The translations under genes were made by a program, and so were the position numbers. 64,000 bases of DNA from Hemicordylus capensis (Eukaryota; Chordata; Lepidosauria; Squamata; Cordylidae). Within the stretch, counting starts at the first letter, position 1. The number at the start of each line of letters is the position of its first letter. Below are positions 1-10,651 of the stretch, piece by piece. The notes beneath the pieces are model-generated. The model was given only the letters and a program-made list of their open reading frames with translations. It was not told the origin of the DNA and searched no databases. The stretch spans positions 7,094,501 through 7,158,500 of the forward strand of contig NC_069669.1 of the NCBI RefSeq assembly GCF_027244095.1, given 5' to 3'.

Positions 1-1719
1 ACATATTGACAGAAGCTGCCATCGCCTGGACACTCCAAAAAAAAAAAGCACCTGACTCAGCAAGGACTTTCGGGCCAAGAAATGTGAAATCAGGAATTGG
101 GAAAAGGGCCCTTGACGTTTATATTAAAGAGGTCTCCTAAAAAGGTGGCTTTGCACGCACCCACCCATATTAAGTTTCTCTCAAATGGCTGGGTGGAGCC
201 AGAGTTCAGAGTCCGTTTTGTACAATGTAGAGATTTGCCATGCAATTGGCCAAGGTATGTTCCAATAGCATTTTAGCCGTTTTAAAATATTTTCCATGCA
301 ATCGATTGAAGTATGCCCCAATTGCGTTTTAGCTGCAACAAGCAGTCTTGTCGGAGAAGATATTGAGCAGCCCGCTCAAAAAGAAAAGCAGCAGCATTGA
401 TGATCCCACCCCCTTGCTCCTGAGGATTTGACTAGAAAATTGGGGAAATTGCAAGTGAGAAAAAGAAAGGGAGACTCAAATTTCTCATAAGCCAGCAATG
501 AATTATTATTGTAATAGTCGACAAGCATAAACGATTATCATTTCCACAGCATCTGGAAAAGGAGGAAAACAGAAAATTATTGTGAATGTACTGTGGAGTC
601 AGAATTAGCAGCAGCTAAAGTAATATCGCTAGAATGGCTGGAACTTTAGCTATACAAGATGGGGGACGAGGGGCCATTTACTGATCTTCAGCTGAACAGC
701 ATTTGCTGTCACAGTAGGGTAGGACAAGCATCCTACCCAATTTCAGGAGCTGTGAGTGCTCCCGTTTGTGATTGTGCACTTGTAAAAGGCAAGGCGGAAG
801 GTGCAGGAAGTGTCCTTGTGGCTGGGGATGGTGGGAGTTGTAGTCCCACAACATCTGGGGGACTCAGGACTGAGAACCCCTGCCTTAAACGAATGCAGAT
901 ACGGCATTTGGAAGTTATAGCCCGTTGACTTTCTTTCCCTGCCCACTCTTGATTGAACCTGCTGCGAGTTCTTTCACCGAACGGTCAAAAATTCACAGCC
1001 GCCGCCGCACAAATTTTGCAAATGTAAATGGCGCATATTTCTGGGAAACAGGCTTCTCACAATTTTCAGCTCAACAGAGTTGGTACAGATGGCCGGCAAA
1101 GGTCAGTCAAACATCTTTTTTGTTTGTTTGGGAAAACTATCAGGCACCAGGCTAGGTGCTATGCCAAACACAGCCACCACCACCCCGCCCCCAGCTGCAT
1201 TCCCTTGTACACTCAACAACCCCCTCTTCCCCAAGGCCTCCCCAGTTATTGGCAAAGGGACTGGATTTTGTTTCCGATTTATTTATTTTTGTTGTACCAT
1301 ACCCTTCCTCGAGCGCTTCAAGTGGTTTACACACGTGGTTTTCCACGTGGAAGAGGAGATGGCCGAGTGAGTTGTCCTGTCATGGGTCTTCCAGGTGTCC
1401 TCCCTGTTCACGAATCGACTTCCTCTCGATGCCCTCGTGATGACACAGGGAATGCTAGAGGAAGCCCATTTGCACATGGGGCAGTGCCTGGAAGCCCCAA
1501 TTTTAGGAGCTTATCTTGGGGGTGGAGGAAACTGCAGCAGCCCAGAGCACTTCCTAGTGTGGCCATTTTTTAAAAAACCAAGAGTGCAGCGCTCCTGCCC
1601 CATTGCTGTATGACTGTGAGACATAGCAAGACTGAAGTGGACCCTGGAACAAGATGTGAAGAAGGGATCTTGGACCTCTGCCGCCGCCTTCTCTTCCTTT
1701 CCACCCCCGGCAGAAGAAT
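1..1719. other. Intergenic sequence without a recognised gene
   Basis: No convincing coding region. A remnant of the fold-back element family (generalised GGGGATGGTGGGAGTTGTAG core) lies near 820-875. A short LINE-tail-like piece (CAAGTGGTTTACAC) lies near 1300-1332. The open frame at 1028-1573 has no family features. A CACGTGG inverted repeat lies at 1332-1349. Confidence 0.5.
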
Positions 1720-2280
1720 TAGGAACATAGGATGCTGCCTTCTACTGAGTCAGACCCTTGGTCCAGTCTAGCTCAGTACACTGACTGGCAGCAACTTCTC
1801 CAAGGGTGCAGGCAGGAGTCTCTCCCAGACCTACATGGAGATACCAGGGAGGGAACTTGGAACCTTCTGCATGCAAGCATTCAGATGCTCTTCCAAGAAC
1901 AGCCCCATCCCCTGAGAGGAAGATCTTCCAGTGCTCACACATGTAGTCTCCCATTCAAATGAACCTGGGACCTTCTGCATGCAAAACAGATGCTCTTCAA
2001 CTGGGTTATGGCCCATCCCCTAAGGCAGGGGTGGGGTCTCCAGCTGCTGTTGAACTACAACTCCCATCACCCTCATTCACAATTTATTATGGCTGAGGAG
2101 ATGGGCATTGTAGTTTGGCAACAGCTGGAGGGCCAAGTTTGCCCACCCCTGCCCTAAGGGGAATATCTTACAGCAGACAGTGCTCACATGTAGTCACCCA
2201 TCCAAATGCAAACCAGGCCAGTCCCTGCTTAGCAACAGGAACAACTCATGCTTGCTAATGCAGGACTAGCTCTCCTCCCC
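1720..2280 (-). mobile_element. 5S/tRNA/CR1-tail chimeric SINE, interrupted
   Basis: Minus-strand copy. It begins with the CR1-like tail (TAGGAACATAGG... CTGAGTCAGACC), passes the tRNA-like middle and ends with the 5S-like head (GCTTGCTAATGC...AGCTCTCCTC). The fold-back element at 2026-2151 is inserted in it with an 8-bp duplication, and part of the middle is duplicated. Confidence 0.85.
2026..2151. mobile_element. Fold-back hAT-type MITE with 8-bp TSD
   Basis: A 126-bp near-palindrome with CAGGGGTGGG...CCCACCCCTG termini and AACTACAACTCCCATC in its left arm. It is flanked by CCCTAAGG at 2018-2025 and 2152-2159. The 8-bp duplication and CAGGGG ends point to a non-autonomous hAT element. It sits inside a SINE and so is younger than that SINE. 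Confidence 0.85.
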
Positions 2281-2456
2281 TGTATTAAGTGTGCTTTACT
2301 GTGTTTGCAAGGAGTTTTTAAACCAGAAAGTGCGGAATTCCCCCACCCCCATCACAACAGCAGAAAAGAGGTTGCCAGAAAAATACTAACCTAGCCTGCT
2401 CCTGTCCCTTTAACAGATGTTTGACCTGCTAAAACCAGCAGGCAACAATCTATATA

Positions 2457-2940
2457 CCACTTTGCAACAAAAGTTTCCAAATCAGTTTACATAAATATAA
2501 ACAAAGAAAAATGGGTCCCTGTCCCCAAAGGGCTCACAATCTAAGAAACATAAGATAGATACCAGCAACAGCCACTGGGGGGGTGCTGTGATGGGGCTGG
2601 AGTGGGCCAGTTGCTCTCCCCCTGCTAAATAAAGAGACAGCGGACAGTTGGGCTGTTGAGTCGGTGTTAACTGCTGGCGACCACAGAGCCATGTGGTTTT
2701 TTTGGTAGAATACAAGAGGGGTTTACCATTGCCTTCTCCCGCGCAGCATGAGATGATGCCTTTCAGTACCTTCCTATATCGCTGCAGCCTGATATAGGAG
2801 TTTCCCATACTCTGGGAAACACACCAGCAGGGATTCAAACCAAGAGCCTCCTGCTCTCTAGGCAAGTTACTTCCCCGCTGCACCATTTAAATATAGAGAA
2901 TCACCATGTTAAAAAGGTGCCTCCTTGCCCAGTGAACAGG
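2457..2940 (-). mobile_element. L2-type LINE 3'-tail repeat, split by a SINE
   Basis: Reverse copy of a repeat common in the window. Its forward form runs CTAACTGAGCAAAGAGGCACC ... GTGAGCCCTTTGGGGACAGG ... AAGCGGTATATAAA. I assign it to an L2-like 3' end from general resemblance only. A Sauria SINE (2638-2888) splits it, with AAATAAAGAGA / AAATATAGAGA duplicated at the junctions. Confidence 0.7.
2638..2888 (-). mobile_element. Sauria SINE, minus strand
   Basis: Reversed copy. The shared LINE-derived tail (GTTGAGTCGGTGTTAAC) is at the left, then the body with CATGAGATGATGCC, then the tRNA-like head (CCGCTGCACCATT) at the right. Target-site duplications at 2627-2637 and 2889-2899 differ at 1 of 11 bases. 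Confidence 0.85.
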
Positions 2941-2984
2941 GTGCTGGTTCAAAAGCTAGAAACTTTGGCCATGTTTACTGCTAG

Positions 2985-3235
2985 AGGAGCCACCTAATGG
3001 TGCAGAGGGGAAATGACTTGACTAGCAAGCCAAAGGTTGCCGGTTCGAATCCCCACTTGTATGTTTCCCAGACTATGGGAAACACCTATATTGGGCAGCA
3101 GCCATCTAGGAAGATGCTGAAAGGCATCATCTCATACTGCATGGGAGATGGCAATGGTCAACCTGTCCTGTATTCTTCCAAAGACAACCACAGGGCTCTG
3201 TGGTCTCCAGGGCAGCACACTTTACCTTTACTGCT
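2985..3235 (+). mobile_element. Sauria SINE, plus strand
   Basis: tRNA-like head (GGTGCAGAGGGGAAATGACT, B-box GGTTCGAATCC), body with TTTCCCAGACTATGGGAAAC and GGCATCATCTCATACTGC, shortened tail ending TTTACCTTTACTGC. A typical squamate SINE with a Bov-B-like 3' end. Confidence 0.88.
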
Positions 3236-3680
3236 GGAGGACCACAGTGCAGTCCTAGCAGCATGAAGAATGGGATCGTTTCTCCCAACAGACCTGCACA
3301 TGCCTGGGGCCAAGATCTGCACCTGTAAGTAACACACAGCGTCTTCCCACAACAAACTCCACCTCACCAGTGTTGCTTCTCCTTCTGTGCTCCCCAGGTT
3401 TAAAAAGGAAGATGGCGGATGGAGCAGAAGAGGAAGCGTGGAGGAGAGGCAAGTGGTGGGCTAGAGTGTCTGCCAAGAGGAAAGCAGCTGGGGGGGGACT
3501 ACAATTCCCAGCCTGGAGTCCTTGCTTCTGGTCTGCAGCCATCTCAACATTCCAGGCATCAGTGAGGCCCCGGGGGACCAAGGAGAGAGGTGCCAGAAGT
3601 TGGAAAGGTAAGGAAGGGTGGGAGAGAGCTTTGAGGTGGGGTGTGTGGACTGGCATTAAGGTAGGGCTTGGATTATATTA
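3236..3680. other. Unassigned sequence with AAGATGGCGG
   Basis: GC-moderate sequence around AAGATGGCGGATGGAGCAGA. An open frame of 141 codons crosses it but has no recognisable domain. It could be an old repeat or a retrocopy fragment; I see nothing that settles it. Confidence 0.3.
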
Positions 3681-5500
3681 TCATTATTTAATTTATGTAT
3701 GTATGTATGTATGTATTTCATTAATATACCACCCATCCACCCAAGAGTGGCTCAGGGTGGCTTACATTAACAATTCAAGCCATTTACAATATTAACATAA
3801 AACATAAAATAAGAGCAGTTAAAATATTATCATAAAGCCAGGCTGAAAAGTCTTTATGGCTCTCTTGAAGGCTTCCAGAGATGATAAGCCTCCTCTAACC
3901 ATGCTTTTCACAACCAAGGGGTGACAACTGCGAACTGTTTGGGGTTGTTTGGGGGTTGTTTATTTTTATGAACCTTTTGCAAGCTGTCTCGTGGATTCTT
4001 TATAAGTGGAAAGGCAGTTATAAGTTCCTTAAAACCAACAAAGAATGTTTGGATGCCGCTTTGGAAACATTAGCTGAAAAGATGTACAGAGCATTTTAAT
4101 GCCCTTAAAAGAATGTTTTAAATGCTTTTGTCTTCATATTGGCTGGTACTTTTGTTGTTGTTTTGTTTTGTTTTAATGTGATGTTAATTGTGTATTTTAT
4201 CCTCCTGTTTTGTGAGCTCCTCAAAGAGCAATTTGTTATGGGATTAGGGTTTTATATAGCCATTTAAAAGTCATCGTATTTATATTTATTTATTTATTTA
4301 TTTAATACATTTTTATACTGCCCCATAAGCAAGTCCCTGGGCGGTTCACAATCTAAAAACACAACAATTAAACAACACAATCAAAACAGTTTAATATATA
4401 TTATATATGCATTACGTTGTATGTGGCGAGCCCTGCCCACACAGTGCTTAGCCAATCGGCAGTGACATTGGAGGTCCAATCAGGGTGTGCGTGGGTGGGG
4501 CTACCAAGGCCAGCAGGCTTCTCCGATGGCGAGTGGCCATGGTGGCGGCAGCAAGGAAGGGCTCAGTCAACCGCTGCTGCTGTTTGGGGCTACCAAGGCC
4601 ATTGGCGGAGGGAGGCAGGCAGGCAGGCGAGTGGCCATGGCAGTGCCAGCGGCGAGGAAGCGCCTGGTCAACCGCTGTTGCTGCTGCTGCGTGCAGGAAG
4701 GAGGAGGAGCAGGAGCGGAGATTGGGTGAGGGTGGGGAGGTCTCTGGGGTTAGGGCGCTGCGGCTGGGTCACTCAGTGCTGGTGACCAAGAGGGGTGAGG
4801 AGGGTGGAACAATGGGATGAGGAGGAGAGGAGGAGTGTGTTTCGGGCAAGGGGGCTATGGTGGGAGGTGAGGGGAGCAATCAAGTACTAGCATGCTGGTG
4901 CTCTGCATGGGCTAAGCTAGTACACCTTCAACTATAAATTAAAAACCTGAATAAACAGGCATGTTTTCAGGTCCTTCTTAAAAACATCCAGAGAAGGAGA
5001 GGCTCTAATTTTGTTAGGAAGCACATCTCAAAGTCCCAGGGCAACCCTAGGCCTGGTTTCGAGTCGCCACTAATCGAACTGGTGGTAACTGCAACCAGAC
5101 CTTCCCAGATGATCTTAATAGGTGGCAGAGTCCATGAAGAAGAAGGCGTTCTCTTAAATTCCTTGGACCCAAGCCATTCAGGGCTTTATAGGTAATAACC
5201 AGCACTTTGTATTTTGCCCGGAAACCTATTGGCAGCCAGTGTAGTTCCTTTAAAATGGGTGTAATATGAGCTCTTTGGGGTCACCCAAAGAGATGAATTT
5301 ATTTATTTGTTTATTTATTTACATTTATATTCCGCTCTTCTTCCAAGGAGCCCAGAGCAGTGTACAAGATTATGTTTATCCTTACAACAACCCTGTGAGG
5401 TAGGTTAGGCCGAGAGATAAGTGACTGGCAACCTGGCTGCTGCATTCTGTACCAACTGCTGTAGTGGTTAGAATGTCTTCAATCAAAAAATCCAGCCACT
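3680..5500 (-). mobile_element. Cluster of L2-type LINE 3' fragments with nested inserts
   Basis: Reversed L2-like 3' ends occur at 3680-3900, 4265-4420 and 4920-5500 (GGCAGCCAGTGTAGTTCCTT, CAGGGCTTTATAGGTAATAA). The last two are one copy split by a GC-rich block at about 4420-4920. A MIR-like tail piece (GTGAGGTAGGTTAGGCCGAG) is inserted near 5293-5428. The (GTAT)n run at 3698-3716 is a simple repeat. Confidence 0.7.
4420..4920. repeat. GC-rich block inserted in an L2 copy
   Basis: About 500 bp of CpG- and GGC-rich sequence interrupts a reversed L2 fragment. It has internal direct repeats (GGGGCTACCAAGGCCA near 4498 and 4587; GCGAGTGGCCATGG near 4529 and 4628) and ends in GCTAAGCTAGTA. No coding sequence is supported. 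A second GC-rich block, at 17640-18045, ends with a similar AGCTAGT. Confidence 0.5.
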
Positions 5501-5944
5501 CAAGTCTGATTCTGCTTATTCAATGCAGCCATGGCCATATGGACTTTCCTTCTGTAGCCTTGGTGGCACCACTGAGTTAATGATCACAGTGATCTTCTAT
5601 TTTTCAAGCAGGGAGTTATTTACACATTGCTTCAAGCTTTAGGGTAAATGTTGTGCAAAGCCACTTTGAAGTACACTCGTGGCATTGAGGGAAGCAGCCT
5701 CTCCCCTCTGCTCTCGGGTTTTGTTTTGATGCAGGTTCATATGGCATGCCTCCATGTTTTCCTTCTAGCCAATAGTGGGGGTGGGGGGAGAGATTCCTAA
5801 AGAGTGATATCTACATTTCTAAAGAGAGTATCCTTCTTATCATGCTAATGATTCTATGTCAGTGCCTCTCCCTATTTACTCCGGTTTTCAGAAAAAGTAG
5901 CTTAAAACCAGCATTTTAAAAATGGGGAAATACGTCAAGTTAAG

Positions 5945-6330
5945 CTAGAATTCGCATCACAAAGCCCAATTTGTGTGTGGAGTGGGTTCAAGGATCTCAA
6001 AGGGACTATGTGGTAAGTTTGTCTGGTGTGTGAACGCACACTCTCTCTTCTGAAGTAGATTTGGGGTAGAAGCCCTGTGTGTAAAGCCTCCAGGGGGGCA
6101 CTTTGGCAAAAACCCTTCAGTGTGAGAGTCAAATCCTACAGTGCTGACCTCCACACAGAAGGGCCCTTTAAGAGAGATGGAGCCCTCCCTTAAGAGCTTT
6201 AGGTGGAAAGCCCTGGGAAAGACTACACTTCCCAGCACTCTGTGCATGCCTTCCAAGATGGTGCAGGCAGGGGCTCAAGAGGGCTCCATTTCCCTTAGAG
6301 GAGACCTGCTCCCCCAGTGATGGGCAGTGG
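5945..6330 (+). repeat. Unclassified dispersed repeat (copy 1)
   Basis: The segment around 6150-6300 (GGAGCCCTCCCTTAAGAGCT, ACACTTCCCAGCACTCTGTG, GCCTTCCAAGATGGTGCAGG, GGCTCAAGAGGGCTCC) recurs in the same order at 40640-40790. The family is not known to me. Confidence 0.6.
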
Positions 6331-6445
6331 GAACAGTCATCTCCACATAATGCCGGGGGACCATGCAGAGTAGACCACTCTGGTCAAAGCTTCACATAGA
6401 TCCAATAAATAATTAGTCAGAGGGATGCAAGTTAGGGTTGACAGG

Positions 6446-6956
6446 CAGGGGCGTATATAGGGTGAGGCAGGCAGGGCACGTGCCCTGGGCACCACTTGAA
6501 GGGGGCGCCATTTTTTAAAATGAAAATTTTCTTTTAAAAATGGCCACTGAAAACAAAATGGCCACTATGCATGCTCAAATGGCCTCTGCAAGGCCCTAGT
6601 ATCTGGGAAAAGTCAAATTCTCCATTTATTTTTAAAACTTATGTAATAGTGATGCTACAATGCACAGTAGAGAATTAGACAGGCACTTCTGTTTAGTTTT
6701 CCAAGTACACCTCCATATAGTATTTGGGTATTTCATGAGCCCCAGCATACTGAAATTTGTAGTTTTCCAGCATTTTTTGGTCTGGCTACATCCACTGCTA
6801 AATAGTTTTTGAAAAATTAAAAGATTAACGAGCTTGACTTGTATATCTGAGCTGATATTATGGTAAAGTTATCTGAAAGATGGGTGTCAGATGTTTGGAC
6901 AGGGGGTGCAATTTCAGTGCTTGCCCTAGGCGCTATTTTCCCTAGATACGCCTCTG
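6446..6956. mobile_element. Non-autonomous hAT element with perfect 8-bp TSD
   Basis: Ends are CAGGGGCGTATATAGGG and CCCTAGATACGCCTCTG, inverted repeats with 3 mismatches in 17. Identical TTGACAGG duplications lie at 6438-6445 and 6957-6964. The 511-bp interior has no transposase frame. Both features are typical of the hAT superfamily. Confidence 0.9.
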
Positions 6957-6999
6957 TTGACAGGGACCACCCTTGACATGAAGATCACTGCCTTAACAG

Positions 7000-7105
7000 G
7001 AAGATTGTGAGCCCTTTGGGGATAGGGATCCATCTCATTAATTTTATTTATTATTTATCTATGTAAACCGCTTTGGAAACTTTTGTTGAAAAGCGGCATA
7101 TAAAC
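7000..7105 (+). mobile_element. L2-type 3'-tail fragment
   Basis: GATTGTGAGCCCTTTGGGGA ... AAACCGCTTTGGAAACTTTT ... AAGCGGCATATAAACATTTG is the terminal part of the dispersed L2-like tail repeat. Confidence 0.7.
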
Positions 7106-7806
7106 ATTTGTTGTGGTTTTAATGGGAAGGAAGGAAGAAAAAACTTGTTACAGTTCTAGAAGCTGCACTTGCTTTTCTGCACTTGCTTGTCAGTCCTGTC
7201 TGTTTCTTGGATCCTGGATCCTCTGTCCTCTACAATGGCAGCAACCTTCTTGGGTCTCTGGCAAGTAAAGAGAGAGCAGGGACCACATTAACACAATCAC
7301 TAATGCTGACACGTCCTTCAAATTTATCCTCCACCTCTTTCTACCGGCCACACAAGATCTCCTTCTTCATGGTCAGCCTGACTCATTAATCAACTCAATG
7401 GGCATCACTGAGACTAAGTTAGTCATGTTTACATCCCATGGAAATCAATCGGACCCAAGTTTGTCATGACTAACTTGTCTCATTTCTCACCACCACCAAA
7501 GGTGGCGCCTCAGCCTCCCAATCACAGAAATGCCTACCATGATGGATATGACATTTGGATTTTGAGATGAACTCCACTATAACCCTGAGGAGTGTGCTGC
7601 TGGAGGGCAGGGTGCGAATCAAGGGCTGGGGCAGGACCTCTGGCCCCACTCTTGACAATTGTACTCTACAGCATCTGTAGAATAACGGCTGAATGGGGCT
7701 TTAGCCTGGACCCCACCCAACAGATGTTTATTCTGCCCCACTTCTGGGCCACTATTTAGTTACAACCTGAAACCGTGAGCTGAAAACTGATGACGAATAC
7801 GGATAC
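7105..7806. other. Intergenic sequence, nothing recognised
   Basis: No gene, RNA or repeat family identified. Open frames are short and low in information. Confidence 0.4.
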
Positions 7807-7953
7807 GACGGATATTTTTTTACCGCTTTTCAGCAAAAGTTCCCAAAGCGGTTTACACAAATATATAAATAAATAAAACGACAGAACTCCTCAAACTCAT
7901 CTTCTTAGTACACCAAACAGCAGAAGATGCAAAGCAACAAAATAATACACAAA

Positions 7954-8232
7954 TCAAAGCAGAGAAGGAGAAAATAGCAGAAAACAGTTGAAACATATGA
8001 AGTCTTGAGGAGTCTGAACACAACCACTTCTGAGATGCTTGGCTGGTTCACCTGGAACTCGGCTTTCCCTTGGGGACATTTCTTCCACTTCCGAATAGGG
8101 TGGGGGAAGGTCTGGTGGTCCGGGATAAGGAGGTGGCCACAGTGGAAGCATGTTGAGAGAACCTGTGAATACCGAGAGCAGAAACCTCTTGAGAATTGGG
8201 AGGACGATGAATTGGCTCCTGGATGGGGTTAA
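7954..8232 (-). other. Proline-rich open segment with two PPxY motifs, not assigned
   Basis: On the minus strand the translation includes MLPLWPPPYPGPPDLPPPYS followed by EVEEMSPRES. Two PPPY motifs of the kind bound by WW domains fall within 20 residues. Upstream the frame runs into antisense L2 sequence. It may be chance or an old exon or retrocopy fragment; I do not recognise a parent gene. Confidence 0.2.
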
Positions 8233-8259
8233 CCTCTTAGAACTAGGAGACTGACCCAT

Positions 8260-8605
8260 TATTCCCTTTTGTTGGTCCCTGATTTCTGAGAGGTTTGGGG
8301 CACTAGGACCCGTGAAAGGGCCTTTTCGGTTGCTGCCCCACTTCTCTGGAACTCCCTTCCCCTTCAGATTCATTTAGCCCCTTCCTTACTGATTTTTAAA
8401 TCTCTGTTGAAGACTTCTTTTTTGCCAGGCTTTTGCCCTGTAGTTTACCTATTTGGTTTTTTCCTTCTTTGTTAGTTACTTTAGTTTTTAATTTAGAATG
8501 TATTTTTAATGTTGTCTTGCTTTGCATGTTTTTGTACACCTCCCAAAGTCTTTAGAGTGGGCGGTATATTAAACAAACAAACAAACAAACAAACAAACAA
8601 GTAAA
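8260..8605 (+). mobile_element. L2 LINE 3' end, plus strand
   Basis: Translation gives RAFSVAAPLLWNSLPLQIHL APSLLIFKSLLKT in pieces, the conserved C-terminal motif of L2-clade LINE proteins, then an A/T-rich 3' UTR, GTGGGCGGTATATTAAAC and a (CAAA)n tail. Heavily 5' truncated. Confidence 0.8.
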
Positions 8606-8887
8606 TAAATGATTCCACAATGAACAAACGTAAAAAGGAGCAAACTGACATCCCATCGTGCTCTACTGGGGATCATTTAGCTGATCCCCTTCCCCAGTCT
8701 GCCCTCACAGATGTCCTCTTTATTTGGATACTTGGCTCTTGGAAACAAACAGTTGTGCAAAATAAGTAAAATGTGTGCAATTGCTTGAAAATGTGGAATT
8801 TGAACATGGGGTATGTTGATGCAAGCACTGGGCAGACATGGCCATGAAAAATGGAGAAGCAAGAAATCCAGCTGGCCTTGTGGTAAA

Positions 8888-9205
8888 GAGAGCTGGTCTT
8901 GCAGTAGTAAGCATGAATTGTATGCTTTGTTAAGCAGAGTCCACCCTGGTTTGCATTTGAATGGGAGACTACTTGTATGAGCACTGTAAGATATTCTCAT
9001 TAGGGGATGGGGCCGCTCTGGGAAGAGCACCTGAATGCTTGCATGCAGAAGGTCCCAAGTTCCCTTCCTGGCATCTCCAAGACAGGACAGGGAGAGACTC
9101 CTGCCTGCAAACTTGGAGAAGCCGCTGCCAGTCTATGAAGACAGTACACTGAGCTAGATGGACCAATGGTCTGACATGCTATAAGGCAGGTCCCTGTGTT
9201 CCTAG
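8888..9205 (+). mobile_element. 5S/tRNA/CR1-tail chimeric SINE, plus strand
   Basis: Full-order copy: head GAGAGCTGGTCTTGCAG, 5S-like TTAAGCAGAGTCCACCCTGG and GAATGGGAGAC, tRNA-derived middle (GGGGATGGGGCC...TGCATGCAGAAGGTCCCAAG), tail GAGCTAGATGGACCAATGGT CTGAC and a terminal TGTTCCTAG. Confidence 0.88.
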
Positions 9206-9305
9206 ATGGGTGCTCTTCCTGTTCCTGACTTCTGAACACACTTGGTGATTAGATATATATATATATACACACACACAACAGCAGCCCTGTTCAGACATTA
9301 CATTG

Positions 9306-9628
9306 CAGGGGCGTAACTACCATTAGGCAGGGGGAGGCAGTCGTCTTGGGGCCCCACTGCCTCGAGGGGCCCCCCAGAGGCACATCACATGACTCCCCGC
9401 CCACCCGTGTTGCACCCCCTATGAATTATGTTGCGTCTCTTGAAGATCGGCAGGAACAGAGAGTAAAAGAAACTCAATTCAATGTGAACTAAGTATTCAC
9501 CGTATTCATAATGGGGATGTGAGTGTGAGTGCACTATATATTGTGAAGTGTGTTTGTGTGTATATATCAGCGGGGGGCCCATTTTAAAATCTTGTCTCTG
9601 GGCCCACTCCAACCTTGCTATGCCCCTG
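9306..9628. mobile_element. Non-autonomous hAT element with perfect 8-bp TSD
   Basis: A 323-bp element with CAGGGGCGTAACTACC and GCTATGCCCCTG ends and identical TTACATTG duplications at 9298-9305 and 9629-9636. The interior is rich in GGGGCCCC. No coding capacity. Confidence 0.9.
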
Positions 9629-9734
9629 TTACATTGCATACATGTGCAGGTGTCTTACATCTGTGCATGCTTTTGTGTGGATGACTATAACGGCATTCAT
9701 TTCAAAATGAGTTTGTTGAGAGTGTCAACTTTTG

Positions 9735-10135
9735 CTGTGCATGGAACTGGCACCTGCCAGTTCGAAGGTGGAGGGGGAATATCTCTAAGGACAGGGGAGG
9801 GTGCTCTTACGCCTCCCGCCACATTTCCCCCACCAGTGCTTTCTTTTAAAACAGTTCGGTGGGGCGGCAGTGTACCTCCCTGCCGCCCCGGTGCCTCCAC
9901 GGACCAGAAGTGGCTAGAAGTGCCTGGTCCATGTGCTCATGTCATACGGCAAGGAGGTACACTGCCGCCCCGCCGGACCATTTCAAAAGAGAGCGCCGGC
10001 GGAGGAAACACAGTGGGAGGGGTAGCAACATCCTCCCCCATCTTTAAAGCTATCCCCCCCAACTTCGAACCAGCGGAACTGTTGGACATTTGAACCGGTT
10101 CAGAGGCCCGTAAAAGTTCATGCACATCCATAGTG
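9735..10135. mobile_element. Large snap-back element with ~120-bp arms
   Basis: Arms 9759-9882 and 9950-10072 are inverted copies (CAGTTCGAAGGTGG... GGGGCGGCAGTGTACCTCC against GGAGGTACACTGCCGCCCC ... CTTCGAACCAG) around a 67-bp spacer. Outer sequence ends in GCACATCCATAG, resembling the GGATGTGCA ends of the fold-back element at 49927-50350. The 181-codon frame across it is an artefact. Confidence 0.75.
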
Positions 10136-10154
10136 TCAACAGGCATGTGGATAA

Positions 10155-10625
10155 AGGTGATCTAGTTTGACATAGTATACTTGGACTTCCAAAAAGCTTT
10201 TGACAAAGTTCCCCGTTAAAGGCTCTTAAGTAAACTTAACAGTCATGGGATAATACAGGTTCATGTGTGGATCAGTAACTGGTTGAAGGACAGGAAACAG
10301 AGGGTAGGTATAAATGGACAGTTTTCACAATGGAGGGAAGTAAGAAGTGGGGTCTCCCAGGGATCTGTCCTGGGACGAGTGCTATTTATGATCTAACCAG
10401 TGAAGTGGCCAAATTCGCAGATGACACTAAACTATTTAGGGTAGTGAAATCCAGAACAGATTGTGAGGAACCCCAGAAGGATCTCTCCAAACTGGGTGAG
10501 TGGGCGACAAAATGGCAAATGTGGTTCAGTGTAAGCAAGTGTAAAGTGATACATATTGGGGCAAAAACTCCAACTTCACATATACACTGATGGAGTCTGA
10601 GGTACTCCAGTATATGGCCACTTCC
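10155..10625 (+). mobile_element. CR1 LINE reverse-transcriptase fragment
   Basis: Translated pieces read YLDFQKAFDKVP, WISNWLKDRKQRV, GVSQGSVLG and, from 10330, EVAKFADDTKLFRVVKSRTD CEE with QKDLSKLGEWATKWQM. The FADD box is the reverse-transcriptase active site. Frame breaks show it is dead. 5' and 3' truncated. Confidence 0.9.
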
Positions 10626-10651
10626 TATGTTCCTAAAAGCAGGGTACATTT

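Noticed and set aside
1028-1573. 181-codon plus-strand open frame
   Set aside because: No recognisable domain, overlaps LINE-tail-like sequence, and neighbouring frames are equally long.
9548-10093. 181-codon plus-strand open frame
   Set aside because: Crosses the end of a hAT element and a snap-back repeat; the similar proline/glycine pattern in both halves reflects the inverted repeat.
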